DNA from: Gimesia maris
Lineage (GTDB): Bacteria; Planctomycetota; Planctomycetia; Planctomycetales; Planctomycetaceae
DNA length: 64,000 bases
NCBI RefSeq assembly: GCF_008298035.1
Contig: NZ_CP042910.1
Span: forward strand, 1,136,001-1,200,000
Direction of reading: 5' to 3'
Positions 25,269 through 33,826 of the stretch are shown piece after piece. A model generated the notes under the pieces. That model saw only the letters and a list, made by a program, of their open reading frames with translations. It ran no database searches and was not told the origin of the DNA. Position numbers and translations under genes: made by a program. The first letter of the stretch is position 1, and every line of letters begins with the position of its first letter.

Positions 25269-27440
25269 ATGCGAGACTTACAATCACATTCACTCTTTCA
25301 TTTCATTGTTGGACTTGCCTGTCTGGTTACAGGAAGTTCCGTTCTTTCGGCTCATGAAACGCATAACCATGCGGAAATGAAAGTGATTCAGTCTACCAGG
25401 AACGGGCTCTGGTCCTCACCTGAAACCTGGAAGGGGGGCAAAGTCCCTGGAGCCGGCGCCCAGGTTTTAATTCAACGAGATCACCAGATTGTGTATGACC
25501 TGGATTCCAAAGAAGTGATTCGCGGAATTCAGATTTCCGGAAAACTGAAGTTCGCTTCCGATCGTAATACCCGTCTCGAAGTGGGCTTAATCCGAATTGA
25601 AGAACTCGATCACTATTGCGAAGAGGGTTTCGATTGCCAGATGGTTGTCGAATCGGATGAGAAGAACCCGGAGAAGCAGCTTACCGCCGCCAAGCATGTA
25701 CCGACTCTGGAAGTCGGGCGCCCTGAATCGCCGTTGCCTGCAAAATATACGGCGCTCATTCGTCTGCATTACATTGAGGGCATGAGTAAAGAAAACTGCC
25801 CGGCAATCGTCTGTTGCGGAGGGCGTATGGATTTTCATGGTGCTCCACTGGAACGCACCTGGGTTAAACTCCCCTATCAAACCGCAAAGGTGGGAGAAGC
25901 GCGGGCCGTGATGCCTTATCCTCTGCCCGGCTGGAAGGTGGGGGACCGCATCATTCTTTCGGGAACCACACGGCAGTTTGGATACATTGGTACCCGGCAT
26001 CGAAAAGACGGGGACGATAACAGCGTTGCTGATAATCCGACGACCGAAGAAAGAGTAATCACGAAGATGCGTCACTGGGGAGGCTTTGATTCCAAACTGC
26101 AAATCGTGAGTTTCGATAAGCCGCTTGAATTTGATCATCTGGGAAGTGGTAAATACCGGGCTGAAGTCGCCAATCTTTCCCGTAATGTGATTGTCGAGTC
26201 TGCCGATCCTGATGGGGTCCGTGGGCATACGATGTATCATGCAGACTCACAGGGAAGTATCAGCTACGCAGAGTTTCGGCATCTCGGGAAGCGGGATACC
26301 CTCGGTAAATATCCGATTCATTATCATCTGGTTGGCGACACAATGCGCGGCAGTAGCCTGACAGGGCTGTCAGTCTGGGACAGTCATAATCGCTGGATCA
26401 CCGTGCATGGCACGCAATACCTCGTTGTCAAAGACTGCGTTGGTTATAAAAGCGTCGGTCACGGATATTTTCTGGAAGATGGAACCGAGGTCTATAATAT
26501 CTTTGATCGCAATCTCGCAGTCCAGGCGCTGGGAGGCAAGCCGCTCCCCAAGCAGGTTCTGCCCTATGATGCGAATCTGGGTTCCGGGTTCTGGTGGGCC
26601 AACAGTCTGAATACCTTCACCAGAAATGTCGCAGCAGAATGTGATGAAGACGGCTTCCGATTTGAGGTTGTCGAACGGGATGATTTCAGTCCGGTGCTGC
26701 CCATCCTGCAAAAGGATGGATCAACTGAAAAAGTGGATATCCGCACGCTGCCTTTCGTCCGTTTTGATGGAAACGAAGCACACTGCCACCGACTGTTCGC
26801 AATCAACCTGGGAGGCTTTGCCGGCGGAAGATTTAACAAGGAAGACAGCGATGTAGAAGGGATCGGTCCTGACTATCAGCATCCATTCCTGTTACGGAAT
26901 ACAAAAGTCTGGGACTCGCATTGGGCTTTTCATTGTGGGGCTCCCTGTGTTCGCCTGGAAGATTTCGACCTGCACGATTGTGCTTATGGATTATGGCGTT
27001 GTGTCATGCACCGTCATGAGTATCGTCGCCTGACGTTTTCCGAAGTCAACACGACGGTCTTCTTCCCCCGTGCCGCCGGTGATGCGGACTACTCGTATTC
27101 ACTCCAAGACTATTTCGATCTTGAACCCAAAGATGATTTGCCTCCCGTCACAGTCATCACCAGGGTGGATACAACGCCTTCCGGGCAAATTCTGGTTCGC
27201 GGCGTTACTTCGGATAATTACGATGTGAAACAGGTGCTCGTCAATGGTCAACCTGTGAGTTCAACACGTGACAACTTCCAGGATTGGGAAGTCGTGCTGC
27301 CCGGTTCTGATTCCGGCTACCTGCAACTGATCACCTCGGCTGAAGATGCAAACGGAAACAAAGAACTGATGCCACATCGGGTGAACTATTATCACGACAC
27401 GGTTTCTGCAAGAAATCTGGTCAGTGAGAAGCTGGACTGA
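25269..27440 (+). CDS. Secreted G8-domain right-handed beta-helix protein
   Basis: The 723 residues carry a signal peptide (about 8-28, ending SVLSA). The mature N-terminus HETHNHAE is His-rich. A G8 domain (about 45-180) follows: GLWSSPETWKGGKVPGAGAQV and the VIRGIQISGKLKF strand. The centre and C-terminus (about 190-620) are beta-helix repeats with many conserved His and Gly, such as HYHLVGD and HNRWITVHGTQYL. A beta-sandwich end (DNYDVKQVLVNGQPV) completes it. G8 proteins include animal CEMIP/TMEM2, which act on hyaluronan, so carbohydrate binding or cleavage is plausible but unproven. It is the last gene of the putative Fur-controlled cluster. The His-rich N-terminus could bind metal. Confidence 0.87.
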   Translation: MRDLQSHSLFHFIVGLACLVTGSSVLSAHETHNHAEMKVIQSTRNGLWSSPETWKGGKVPGAGAQVLIQRDHQIVYDLDSKEVIRGIQISGKLKFASDRNTRLEVGLIRIEELDHYCEEGFDCQMVVESDEKNPEKQLTAAKHVPTLEVGRPESPLPAKYTALIRLHYIEGMSKENCPAIVCCGGRMDFHGAPLERTWVKLPYQTAKVGEARAVMPYPLPGWKVGDRIILSGTTRQFGYIGTRHRKDGDDNSVADNPTTEERVITKMRHWGGFDSKLQIVSFDKPLEFDHLGSGKYRAEVANLSRNVIVESADPDGVRGHTMYHADSQGSISYAEFRHLGKRDTLGKYPIHYHLVGDTMRGSSLTGLSVWDSHNRWITVHGTQYLVVKDCVGYKSVGHGYFLEDGTEVYNIFDRNLAVQALGGKPLPKQVLPYDANLGSGFWWANSLNTFTRNVAAECDEDGFRFEVVERDDFSPVLPILQKDGSTEKVDIRTLPFVRFDGNEAHCHRLFAINLGGFAGGRFNKEDSDVEGIGPDYQHPFLLRNTKVWDSHWAFHCGAPCVRLEDFDLHDCAYGLWRCVMHRHEYRRLTFSEVNTTVFFPRAAGDADYSYSLQDYFDLEPKDDLPPVTVITRVDTTPSGQILVRGVTSDNYDVKQVLVNGQPVSSTRDNFQDWEVVLPGSDSGYLQLITSAEDANGNKELMPHRVNYYHDTVSARNLVSEKLD

Positions 27441-27526
27441 CGATGTTTTGAGGAGGCCAGGGTGGAGAGGGTTGGCTCCATAGCTCCTCTGATTCACCGG
27501 CTGGTTTCTCCAAGTGAGAAAAATGT

Positions 27527-27556
27527 TGTCAGGTCCAATCCATATTGGACCTGACA
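27527..27556. repeat. Perfect 13-bp inverted repeat downstream of the G8 gene
   Basis: TGTCAGGTCCAAT at 27527-27539 and ATTGGACCTGACA at 27544-27556 are perfect complements around CCAT. There is no immediate T-tract, only CTTCTGGTTTT, so it may be a weak terminator or a REP-type element. The remainder of the 27441-27865 gap holds no supported gene. Confidence 0.6.
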
Positions 27557-27865
27557 CTTCTGGTTTTCCCCGATGCGCTTCCTTAGTAAGAGGGGTGCTT
27601 GCTGAAAATCTTGCCAGGTATTGCGTTTACGGCAGCCTTTTCACGGAATGGGGATGTCGGGTTATTCATGTCCACGCCCCGTTTCGAATTTCCCCATTCG
27701 TGCAAATTCGTGATAGCGCAAATTCCTGATTGGCAGATAAATCCCTGTTCGCCGTTCCCTGATTTTTGTAATGAACTGGGGCAGTGGATACAATCTATTT
27801 CATCCCGTTGTGTTGAAACTTGATTGATCAAAATCGACTCTCGCCTGTAGTAAGGAATTCGATTG

Positions 27866-28141
27866 ATGAAGATGAATAAGAAAAGATCTTTTCTTACATC
27901 CATGCTGGTGTTTCCAGCCAGCTATCTGGTAGTGCTGTTGATTTTTGATCTGAAGCATTATGATCCAAATAAAAAGGCCTACACGGTTCCGATATATCCC
28001 TGGCCAACGTACTTGAAATTTGTATTATCTATTGTCAGCTTTATTATTACTGCGGTCTTATTAGCCCGAATCTTTTCTGAGCCGAAAAAAGTGAACCAGT
28101 CTGGTTCAGACTCCCTCATACAGGAAAACGAAGTGGAATGA
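27866..28141 (+). CDS. Small two-helix membrane protein
   Basis: This 91-residue protein has a basic N-terminus, a transmembrane helix at about 11-26 (LVFPASYLVVLLIFDL), a short Lys/Tyr/Pro-rich loop, a second helix at about 51-71 (FVLSIVSFIITAVLLARIF) and a polar C-terminus. No family is recognised. ATG 27866 follows AAGGA at 9 bases. It sits 30 bases before the DUF3592 protein and probably shares its transcript. Confidence 0.65.
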   Translation: MKMNKKRSFLTSMLVFPASYLVVLLIFDLKHYDPNKKAYTVPIYPWPTYLKFVLSIVSFIITAVLLARIFSEPKKVNQSGSDSLIQENEVE

Positions 28142-28171
28142 TCCTGCTGCTCGTGGGGAGTGATTAATCAG

Positions 28172-28654
28172 ATGTATGACAATCCGCTGTATAACAACCT
28201 GAAAACCCTCAGCCTGCTCATTCTGGCCTTGAGTCTCGTGATGATCTCCTATGGCTGTTATTTGATCAGACGCGCTCAACAGAGTGAATCATGGCCGACT
28301 ACAGCCGGAAAAATAACGCGATCAGAGATGATCATCAGCGATGTTGACAATGACATAGCCAAGTTCAACATCGCTTATGATTTTGTTGTCAATGAAATTC
28401 GCTATACATCCGACGTGTATCGCTTTGGTGCGAACGGTCAAGCTTCTTCTGTTTCAAAAATCAGGGAGAAACACAAACAATATCCGGCAGGCGGGAATGT
28501 CGTCGTAGCCTATAACCCAGACAACCCTGCTGATGCCGTGCTTGAGCCGGGAGCGGCAAGCTACGGGCATTTGTTTCTCGTTCTGGGGATAGGACTTGGC
28601 ATTCTGGGCCCTTTGATATTACGAATCAAGTATTGGTTTTGGAGGAAACGCTAA
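28172..28654 (+). CDS. DUF3592 membrane protein
   Basis: The 160 residues show a transmembrane helix near the N-terminus (about 13-31: LLILALSLVMISYGCYLI), an extracytoplasmic beta-rich domain of DUF3592 type (SWPTTAGKITRSEM, then IAYDFVVNEIRYTSDVYRFG and VVVAYNPDNPADAVLEPG) and a C-terminal helix (LFLVLGIGLGILGPLIL). Function is unknown; the family often lies in stress- or cell-surface neighbourhoods. ATG 28172 is preferred to GTG 28160, which lies too close to the GGGGAG ribosome site. It directly follows the small two-helix protein. Confidence 0.8.
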   Translation: MYDNPLYNNLKTLSLLILALSLVMISYGCYLIRRAQQSESWPTTAGKITRSEMIISDVDNDIAKFNIAYDFVVNEIRYTSDVYRFGANGQASSVSKIREKHKQYPAGGNVVVAYNPDNPADAVLEPGAASYGHLFLVLGIGLGILGPLILRIKYWFWRKR

Positions 28655-28899
28655 CAGGACACAGGCGTTACCGATGAATTCAATCTGTCCTTGCGGGGGG
28701 GCAGAAAAGGTGTCAGCAAACAGGGAACCCCAGAGATCCGGTTTTGATGCTCGTTGATTATCGGGGAGGGGACTCCGCCATGATCGTTATCGGGGGCTTT
28801 CAATTTTATTTACCGTATCGGTTCAGTATTTGCTTTTAACCGGAGAGAGACAAATGATGTTTTCTATCAACGGTTGCCTCCGAAAGAGGAGTAGTGAGC

Positions 28900-29184
28900 A
28901 TGCTGAAGAAATCAAATCATGTGATGACAACCCCCTCCCCGGTGAAAGTGTACCGGAAAGATCGGTTTTCCCGCTCTGCTTTGCCGTCCGAAAAATCCGT
29001 CGAAAGGCTTCCCCCTGCAGACCTTAGGCCCTGCGTTGATTCGAAAGATGCAAGTGACGCAGAATCGGCGATGGTGACGAGACTGATTCTGATGTTACTA
29101 TTAATGGGGATCACGCCCATACTGTTGTTACTGCTCGCTTTGCTGTTCAACCCGGATTTACTGCACATTGAAATCACCCCTTAA
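28900..29184 (+). CDS. Small single-pass membrane protein, unknown
   Basis: The 94-residue product has a polar, basic first 60 residues and a single long Leu-rich helix near the end (LILMLLLMGITPILLLLLALL), a tail-anchor-like layout. ATG 28900 has AGAGGAG at 9 bases. Another frame, starting at ATG 28854 with the excellent site GGAGAG, overlaps it for 57 codons; which is used cannot be decided, and the first may be a leader peptide. No homolog is recognised. Confidence 0.4.
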   Translation: MLKKSNHVMTTPSPVKVYRKDRFSRSALPSEKSVERLPPADLRPCVDSKDASDAESAMVTRLILMLLLMGITPILLLLLALLFNPDLLHIEITP

Positions 29185-29273
29185 CACGATTGTTAATCCG
29201 CGGTTGGAAATGTAACGTCAACCTGGTGCCCGTTGGGTGTCAATCACGGGTGATACTCTTGGGACGTGACCTG

Positions 29274-29638
29274 TTTTGTCATAAACAGGCATTTTCCAGT
29301 TTGTTTTCAACTGTTTTTGGGGAGACGAAGTTCAATTCTGTTGTTCCTGGTTCGAAATCTTTGAAGAGAGTCAATCCTTACATGAGCCGTGGATTAGAGT
29401 TACGGTAAGCGTAAAGTGGCGCGGACACGTGTCATCCGCCGTTGACAGTCTCAGTGGATAAACCGGTACTGGAATACTTCGATTCCTCATCACTTCAATC
29501 CAGTTTTATCTGTAATTGATTGATGTTCGGTTTCGATTGATTATCACGTTTACCTACCGTCTCTAGATCTATTCACTCGATCCAGGTGGAACTGGACACA
29601 GTCTAACAATTCAGGGTTTCATATTTTGTCATAAACAG
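29274..29638. repeat. 15-bp direct repeat in a gene-free stretch
   Basis: TTTTGTCATAAACAG occurs at 29274-29288 and again at 29624-29638. The stretch 29185-29764 has no supported gene. Two exact copies 350 bases apart in non-coding DNA could be regulatory sites or traces of an old insertion. Confidence 0.45.
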
Positions 29639-29764
29639 CGAGGTTTTCATGACGTTCCCTGCTACCGTTTCATGGGGACTTTCTTTATTCAGGCCTCTTG
29701 AAGGTGTCGGGACGGTGATCGATTGGCAGTGCTTCTGAATGGGATCTGGCATCGATCGATCTCC

Positions 29765-30313
29765 TCATTTCTTTTTTTCATTGACCGGGATGGAGATGAT
29801 TAAGCCGGCAAATCGATCTTTGGTATTCTTTTTCCCGAACCCGACATGACAGGTCAGGCAGCCATGGTTCATCAATGAGATCGAACCGGCCCGCTGATAC
29901 ACGCCGTTTTCCACACGTTCGTATGCCACTTTACCGGAAGCGATTTCTTCAGCAGCCTGTTTTTCGAAATCCGTTTTTGGCTCATGATCGACACTCATCG
30001 CCCTGGCGTTGACGGCAATCCAGCGGGCCTTGATATTTTCCCGACGCTCGACTTCAGTAAACATGCTTTCCATCACGCGGGCAGGAACAGCTGCGCGTTC
30101 GTTGATAAAATAGCTCTGGTGCATGGCATCCAGTGTTGCTGAGTACAATTGATGGGTCAGCGTTGCGCGTTCACGTGCCTGGGCCACAGACAGCTTCTGT
30201 GCAGGCTGTTTCTTATCCTGGTTTCCGTCTTCTGCTGACTCAGCGAAAGACAGGGCAACGAATGAAAATATACTCAGCAGCATAGCGGCGCCACTGTGGA
30301 TCATTGATTTCAT
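29765..30313 (-). CDS. DUF3365 periplasmic c-type haem protein
   Basis: The 182 residues have a signal peptide (cut near residue 24) and the DUF3365 fold: a helical start with the MHQSYFINER segment, a PAS-like middle (KARWIAVNARAMSVDHEPKTDFEKQA), and a C-terminal CLTCH motif that should bind one c-type haem. DUF3365 proteins (Tll0287-like) are haem-binding redox or sensor proteins. The basic end (NEKKK) follows the last strand. It closes a run of seven same-strand genes behind the NsrR-like regulator. It closely resembles the 31492-32067 protein, indicating gene duplication. Confidence 0.88.
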   Translation of the reverse strand: MKSMIHSGAAMLLSIFSFVALSFAESAEDGNQDKKQPAQKLSVAQARERATLTHQLYSATLDAMHQSYFINERAAVPARVMESMFTEVERRENIKARWIAVNARAMSVDHEPKTDFEKQAAEEIASGKVAYERVENGVYQRAGSISLMNHGCLTCHVGFGKKNTKDRFAGLIISIPVNEKKK

Positions 30314-30409
30314 TTTTCTTTTCCTTGATTATTGTTTACATGATGAATGTGATATTCCCGGTTTGATCGAGATGACGTTCTCTAACTGGTTTGTGTATGA
30401 AAAAGGGGG

Positions 30410-31408
30410 TTATTTTATGGCTGATCCGGCAGGTAAGCTGGCACAGGTCATCTTGATTATGGTTATCAGCCAGGCTCCCAATGCGAGATAAGCAACCAGG
30501 TTTGCTCCCTGCATCAGAGGAGAAAAATTCAGTTCCACCGCCAGGCGATGCGTACTGACGGAATACATTCCCAGGGGAAATACGATACTCCAGAATTGCG
30601 AGTCGTATGAAAAGCTGACTCTCTGAAGTATATGGCGCCAGACCCCCAGGATGACGAGCAGGGGAATCCACCAGGTTGCTGTGACCCAGCAGAGTAGTGT
30701 CAGCCCTTTTACAAACGGTAGAATCTGAGACAGGATCATTGAATCTCGAGCAATCGAAATCAGACTGGCACCCGCGAGTGTGGAAATCGCCATTGCTCCC
30801 ATGCTGATCCAGTAGGGGGGAGCCAGCGATTCGGAATTCATCGTAAAGAAAATGGTCCGATACAGGATCAGTGAAATCACCCACAGGTATAACAGTCCGC
30901 CGACAAGCCACAGGCTCAGGGAAAGAAACACCAGTGATTCATGAAATACAGGGAATTCGCGCGACAGGGAAGTTCCTGACACTGAGACTGCCTGGGTTGC
31001 CACCACCAGCAGTAACCAGCCGCCATGAACGTCTTTTGAAATATCCAATCCAGCCCGCCTGACAATGAACTGCGCCAGGAGGGAATAACTCAATAAGAGC
31101 CAGGTAATCAGTCCAACGCACCATAGTGCCAGTGCCAGTGTCGGCAAATGAACAATCTGAAGAAACTGGCTGCCCAGGATACAACAGGCTGCCACTATTG
31201 TGAACGAATCAAATCCGGTCGCGGGGGCGAGTAAATCGGAGATGACCTGATGTGGATATTTCTTCATCTGGATCCCATTAAAGATCACCAGGTAACCTGA
31301 CAGCATAAGATTACAGACCAGTAACCCCTGTGAAATCAGCGTCAGTTGTAACTGGCTGCAGGCAAGAGAAACGATTCCCGTAGCCATGACAATTGCAAAC
31401 GATTTCAT
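30410..31408 (-). CDS. SLAC1/TehA family anion channel or exporter
   Basis: The 332-residue integral membrane protein has about ten hydrophobic helices and the SLAC1/TehA start MKSFAIVMATGIVSLACSQL (broken here only by display). The family includes plant anion channels, bacterial tellurite-resistance TehA, Mae1 transporters and sulfite exporters; the pore can pass nitrate, sulfite or dicarboxylates. GGAAGG lies 5-6 bases before the ATG. It lies between two DUF3365 haem protein genes (83 and 96 bases apart) in the putative NsrR regulon. An anion such as nitrate, nitrite or sulfite is the likely cargo, which is inference. Confidence 0.85.
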   Translation of the reverse strand: MKSFAIVMATGIVSLACSQLQLTLISQGLLVCNLMLSGYLVIFNGIQMKKYPHQVISDLLAPATGFDSFTIVAACCILGSQFLQIVHLPTLALALWCVGLITWLLLSYSLLAQFIVRRAGLDISKDVHGGWLLLVVATQAVSVSGTSLSREFPVFHESLVFLSLSLWLVGGLLYLWVISLILYRTIFFTMNSESLAPPYWISMGAMAISTLAGASLISIARDSMILSQILPFVKGLTLLCWVTATWWIPLLVILGVWRHILQRVSFSYDSQFWSIVFPLGMYSVSTHRLAVELNFSPLMQGANLVAYLALGAWLITIIKMTCASLPAGSAIK

Positions 31409-31491
31409 TCTGCCTTCCGACCCAGTCTGATTTTCTGAACCTGATGGATATTGTTTTCAAGTGAGATGGCATCCAGTTTAACGACGCAGCT

Positions 31492-32067
31492 TCAGTTCCC
31501 TTTTTTCAGCGGCATGGAGATTACTAACCCGGCCACCCGGTCTTGATTACTTGTCCGTCGGGGCAGATGGCATTTCAGACACTGTGATGCCAGGCGAATG
31601 GAACCGGCAAACTGAAACTTCCTGTCAGCAACCTGTTCATATACTGGTTTTCCGGTAGACAAGACCTTCACTGCCTCTTTCTCAAAGTCCGTTACCGGTT
31701 CATTGTCAATACTCATGGCCTTGGCATTGACTGCCAGCCAGCGGACCTTGATTCCGTACTCGCGATCCAGTTCTTTAAAGACATCTTCCAGCGAGTGAGA
31801 GGGGATGGCGATACTTTCATCCTCGAGAAAAAAATCACGATGCATGACCTGCAGTGAACCATGAATCGTCTCGTGTAAAATCTTCGCGCGAATGCGAGCT
31901 TCATCGACCGTGGCAAGCAGCGATTTCGGGGCGTGTTGCTCAGTTTTTTTCTCTGGCTGTTCAGCCTGCAGGGGATTCAATATCCGTTCCTGCTGCGCTT
32001 GACAGATCCAGAGCAGGCCAGGCAGAAAACACAAAAACATAACCGGTTTTTTCATAGTGGGAACCAT
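31492..32067 (-). CDS. DUF3365 periplasmic c-type haem protein
   Basis: The 191 residues begin with a signal peptide (MKKPVMFLCFLPGLLWICQA, ATG 32055 being an equally possible start). They show MHRDFFLEDESIAIPSHS, KVRWLAVNAKAMSIDNEP, DFEKEAVKVLSTGKPVYEQV and the haem motif CLKCH near residue 168. It is a paralogue of the 29765-30313 protein, sharing the same order of segments. It lies 40 bases after the DUF488 gene and before the SLAC1 gene in one direction. Confidence 0.87.
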   Translation of the reverse strand: MVPTMKKPVMFLCFLPGLLWICQAQQERILNPLQAEQPEKKTEQHAPKSLLATVDEARIRAKILHETIHGSLQVMHRDFFLEDESIAIPSHSLEDVFKELDREYGIKVRWLAVNAKAMSIDNEPVTDFEKEAVKVLSTGKPVYEQVADRKFQFAGSIRLASQCLKCHLPRRTSNQDRVAGLVISMPLKKGN

Positions 32068-32107
32068 TGTCTTGATTTCAGAGCGGCTGATTAAGAAAGA
32101 AGTCCAT

Positions 32108-32683
32108 TTAAAAATCGCCTGGGAGCAGGTTTATAATTGATCGCCAGCTTTTCTCGTCCGGCATCATCCAGGTTTTGTGATTGTTAAACCATAAGCCTCC
32201 CAATGCCTCGATTTCGCTTTTGACAGGAGTGGTATACCCGCCGATCATCAGTCCTGCTTCCCAGCGATGCTGGCATTCCAGTTGAACCAGGTGTTTTTCG
32301 ATAATCATCGCGATATTGCAGGCAGGTGTTCCCCGTCGGTAGACGAGCGTTAACAGGCTTTGATGAGCCAGGCATCTCAATTTTTCACATAATTCTTGCA
32401 TGTTGGAGAGTTTCGATCTGTAACGACGGCTGAATTCATTCCATCTGTCTGCTCGAAATGAAAACCATTCGACTGACTCTGCTTCCGGACACAGTTCCGG
32501 CAGCCATAAATGACTCTGCTTCAAACTTCCCTGAGGCACGTTGCTTTCGATCCATACGAAGATTTGATTTTCGTTCAATATCAGATGATCTTCCTGCATG
32601 GAACACACCTGAAATGCCGGGCGCATTATTGAACCGTCAATGGGGGGGCTCTCTGAAACAGGTCCTGGAATTTCTTCTGACAT
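32108..32683 (-). CDS. Divergent DUF488 protein with extra C-terminal domain
   Basis: The 191 residues contain a diverged DUF488 domain (about 40-140): the usual RLWPRG is replaced by ESNVPQG, but LWLPELCPEAES, WFSFRADRWNEFSRRYRSKL and LLTLVYRRGTPACNIAMIIEKHL follow the family pattern. DUF488 proteins have an unproven function. The last 50 residues (GGYTTPVKSEIEALGGLWF, then TWMMPDEKSW) are an appended domain resembling small GG-W beta modules in DNA-processing proteins; I cannot name it. There is no signal peptide, so unlike its neighbours it is cytoplasmic. It sits between the PAS gene (124 bases) and a DUF3365 gene (40 bases). Confidence 0.7.
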   Translation of the reverse strand: MSEEIPGPVSESPPIDGSIMRPAFQVCSMQEDHLILNENQIFVWIESNVPQGSLKQSHLWLPELCPEAESVEWFSFRADRWNEFSRRYRSKLSNMQELCEKLRCLAHQSLLTLVYRRGTPACNIAMIIEKHLVQLECQHRWEAGLMIGGYTTPVKSEIEALGGLWFNNHKTWMMPDEKSWRSIINLLPGDF

Positions 32684-32807
32684 GGAAACATTTTCGTATT
32701 CGTATTTCCGTTAAAATCTCAAAAAAGAATCATAATATTCGGGAGTCTTTTCCGGCTTGTTTTTCTGATGACCGAGCTTTGCTCTGTGTCTGATTTCTAC
32801 AATATTC

Positions 32808-33233
32808 TTACTCCGCGACAGCTTTTTTCTCGGGTTCTTCCCGGATAACGGCACCGATTCGTTCAATCCTGTTGTCCTCACCTCGCACAATTCCGACGGT
32901 CAACGCACCGGGGAACTGGCTTTGATTCTTTCGCAGCATGGGCACTCTGATCACAGAGGACCCCAACCGACTCTGGTTCTGCTGCATGGCTGCGTAAAAC
33001 CCTTCCCAGTGTGCTGTGCGTGATTCGGGTGGAATTATCAGGTCGAGTGATGCGCCAAGCGCTTCCTCGGACGAGAAGCCAAACAGACGTTCTGCGCCCG
33101 GGTTCCACAATACCAGTATCCCGTCCCGATCGACGCAGATGATGGCGTCTCCGACCGCATTGACGAGAGAATGCAATGCAAGCAGTTCCTGGTAGCTGTT
33201 TCCAGTGAGAGCCTCACTTGACTGGTAGCTCAT
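32808..33233 (-). CDS. Stand-alone PAS domain protein
   Basis: The 141 residues hold one PAS domain (about 20-130): LHSLVNAVGDAIICVDRDG, WNPGAERLFGFSSEEALG, DLIIPPESRTAHWEGFYAAM and the closing strand of a PAS fold. No kinase, cyclase or DNA-binding part is attached, so it must signal by contact with a partner. ATG 33233 has GGAG at about 9 bases and overlaps the stop of the upstream DUF3365 gene by 20 bases, implying translational coupling. Longer in-frame starts to 33296 exist. PAS pockets can bind haem or flavin; the ligand here is unknown. Confidence 0.82.
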   Translation of the reverse strand: MSYQSSEALTGNSYQELLALHSLVNAVGDAIICVDRDGILVLWNPGAERLFGFSSEEALGASLDLIIPPESRTAHWEGFYAAMQQNQSRLGSSVIRVPMLRKNQSQFPGALTVGIVRGEDNRIERIGAVIREEPEKKAVAE

Positions 33234-33771
33234 AGCTGATTGCTCCAATTGGCTGTCCGGCTTTGACATCTTTGTAGTGCGGATGACACATGACACATTT
33301 TTTCATCACAACAGGAACAGGAGTCATCGCCTGCAGATAAGCCTGTCCCTCTTTAATGACCACTTTGTCATAGTATGATTTACCGGACTTCAGCTTTTGG
33401 ATCCCCTCTTTTTCGAAGGGAGATTTTGCGACATTTTCAGGTTCGTAGGGTTCGCCCGTGGCATCGATAATTCGCACCTGATGGAAGCCGGTCTTACCCA
33501 CCCTCTTAAACAGTTCGACGGCAGCACTCCCTGCGGGGAAATCCTCTTCGCTGTTTACGTATTTGTCCGTGATCAGCACGATTGTCTGTTTATAAATATC
33601 ATCAAGCATTTGAACCGTTTCACGCGTGCGCTTGATGGCGGCCTGGGAGGGTTGCTGATCCGAATCAGCAGGGGACGAATTCTCTGACTGCTGGTTATCA
33701 GCTGCCGAAACGAAAGTGAAAATCAACAGAAATGTCACTGCGAGGCTGGTCACAAATCCTGTTTTGAACAT
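33214..33771 (-). CDS. DUF3365 periplasmic c-type haem protein, divergent
   Basis: The 185 residues have a signal peptide (ending FVSA, about residue 23), then a helix, then the DUF3365 core with KTGFHQVRIIDATGEPYEPEN and KSPFEKEGIQKLKSGKSYY, and the haem motif CVMCH followed by PHYKDVKAGQPIGAISYEL. It is less similar to the two other DUF3365 proteins here than they are to each other. AAGGA lies 7 bases before the ATG. It is the first gene after the NsrR-like regulator (55 bases) and overlaps the PAS gene. Confidence 0.87.
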   Translation of the reverse strand: MFKTGFVTSLAVTFLLIFTFVSAADNQQSENSSPADSDQQPSQAAIKRTRETVQMLDDIYKQTIVLITDKYVNSEEDFPAGSAAVELFKRVGKTGFHQVRIIDATGEPYEPENVAKSPFEKEGIQKLKSGKSYYDKVVIKEGQAYLQAMTPVPVVMKKCVMCHPHYKDVKAGQPIGAISYELPVK

Positions 33772-33826
33772 GGATATTCCTTTCTGAATTAAAACAGAGG
33801 GAAGGATGTGCTTTCGTATCTGCGAT

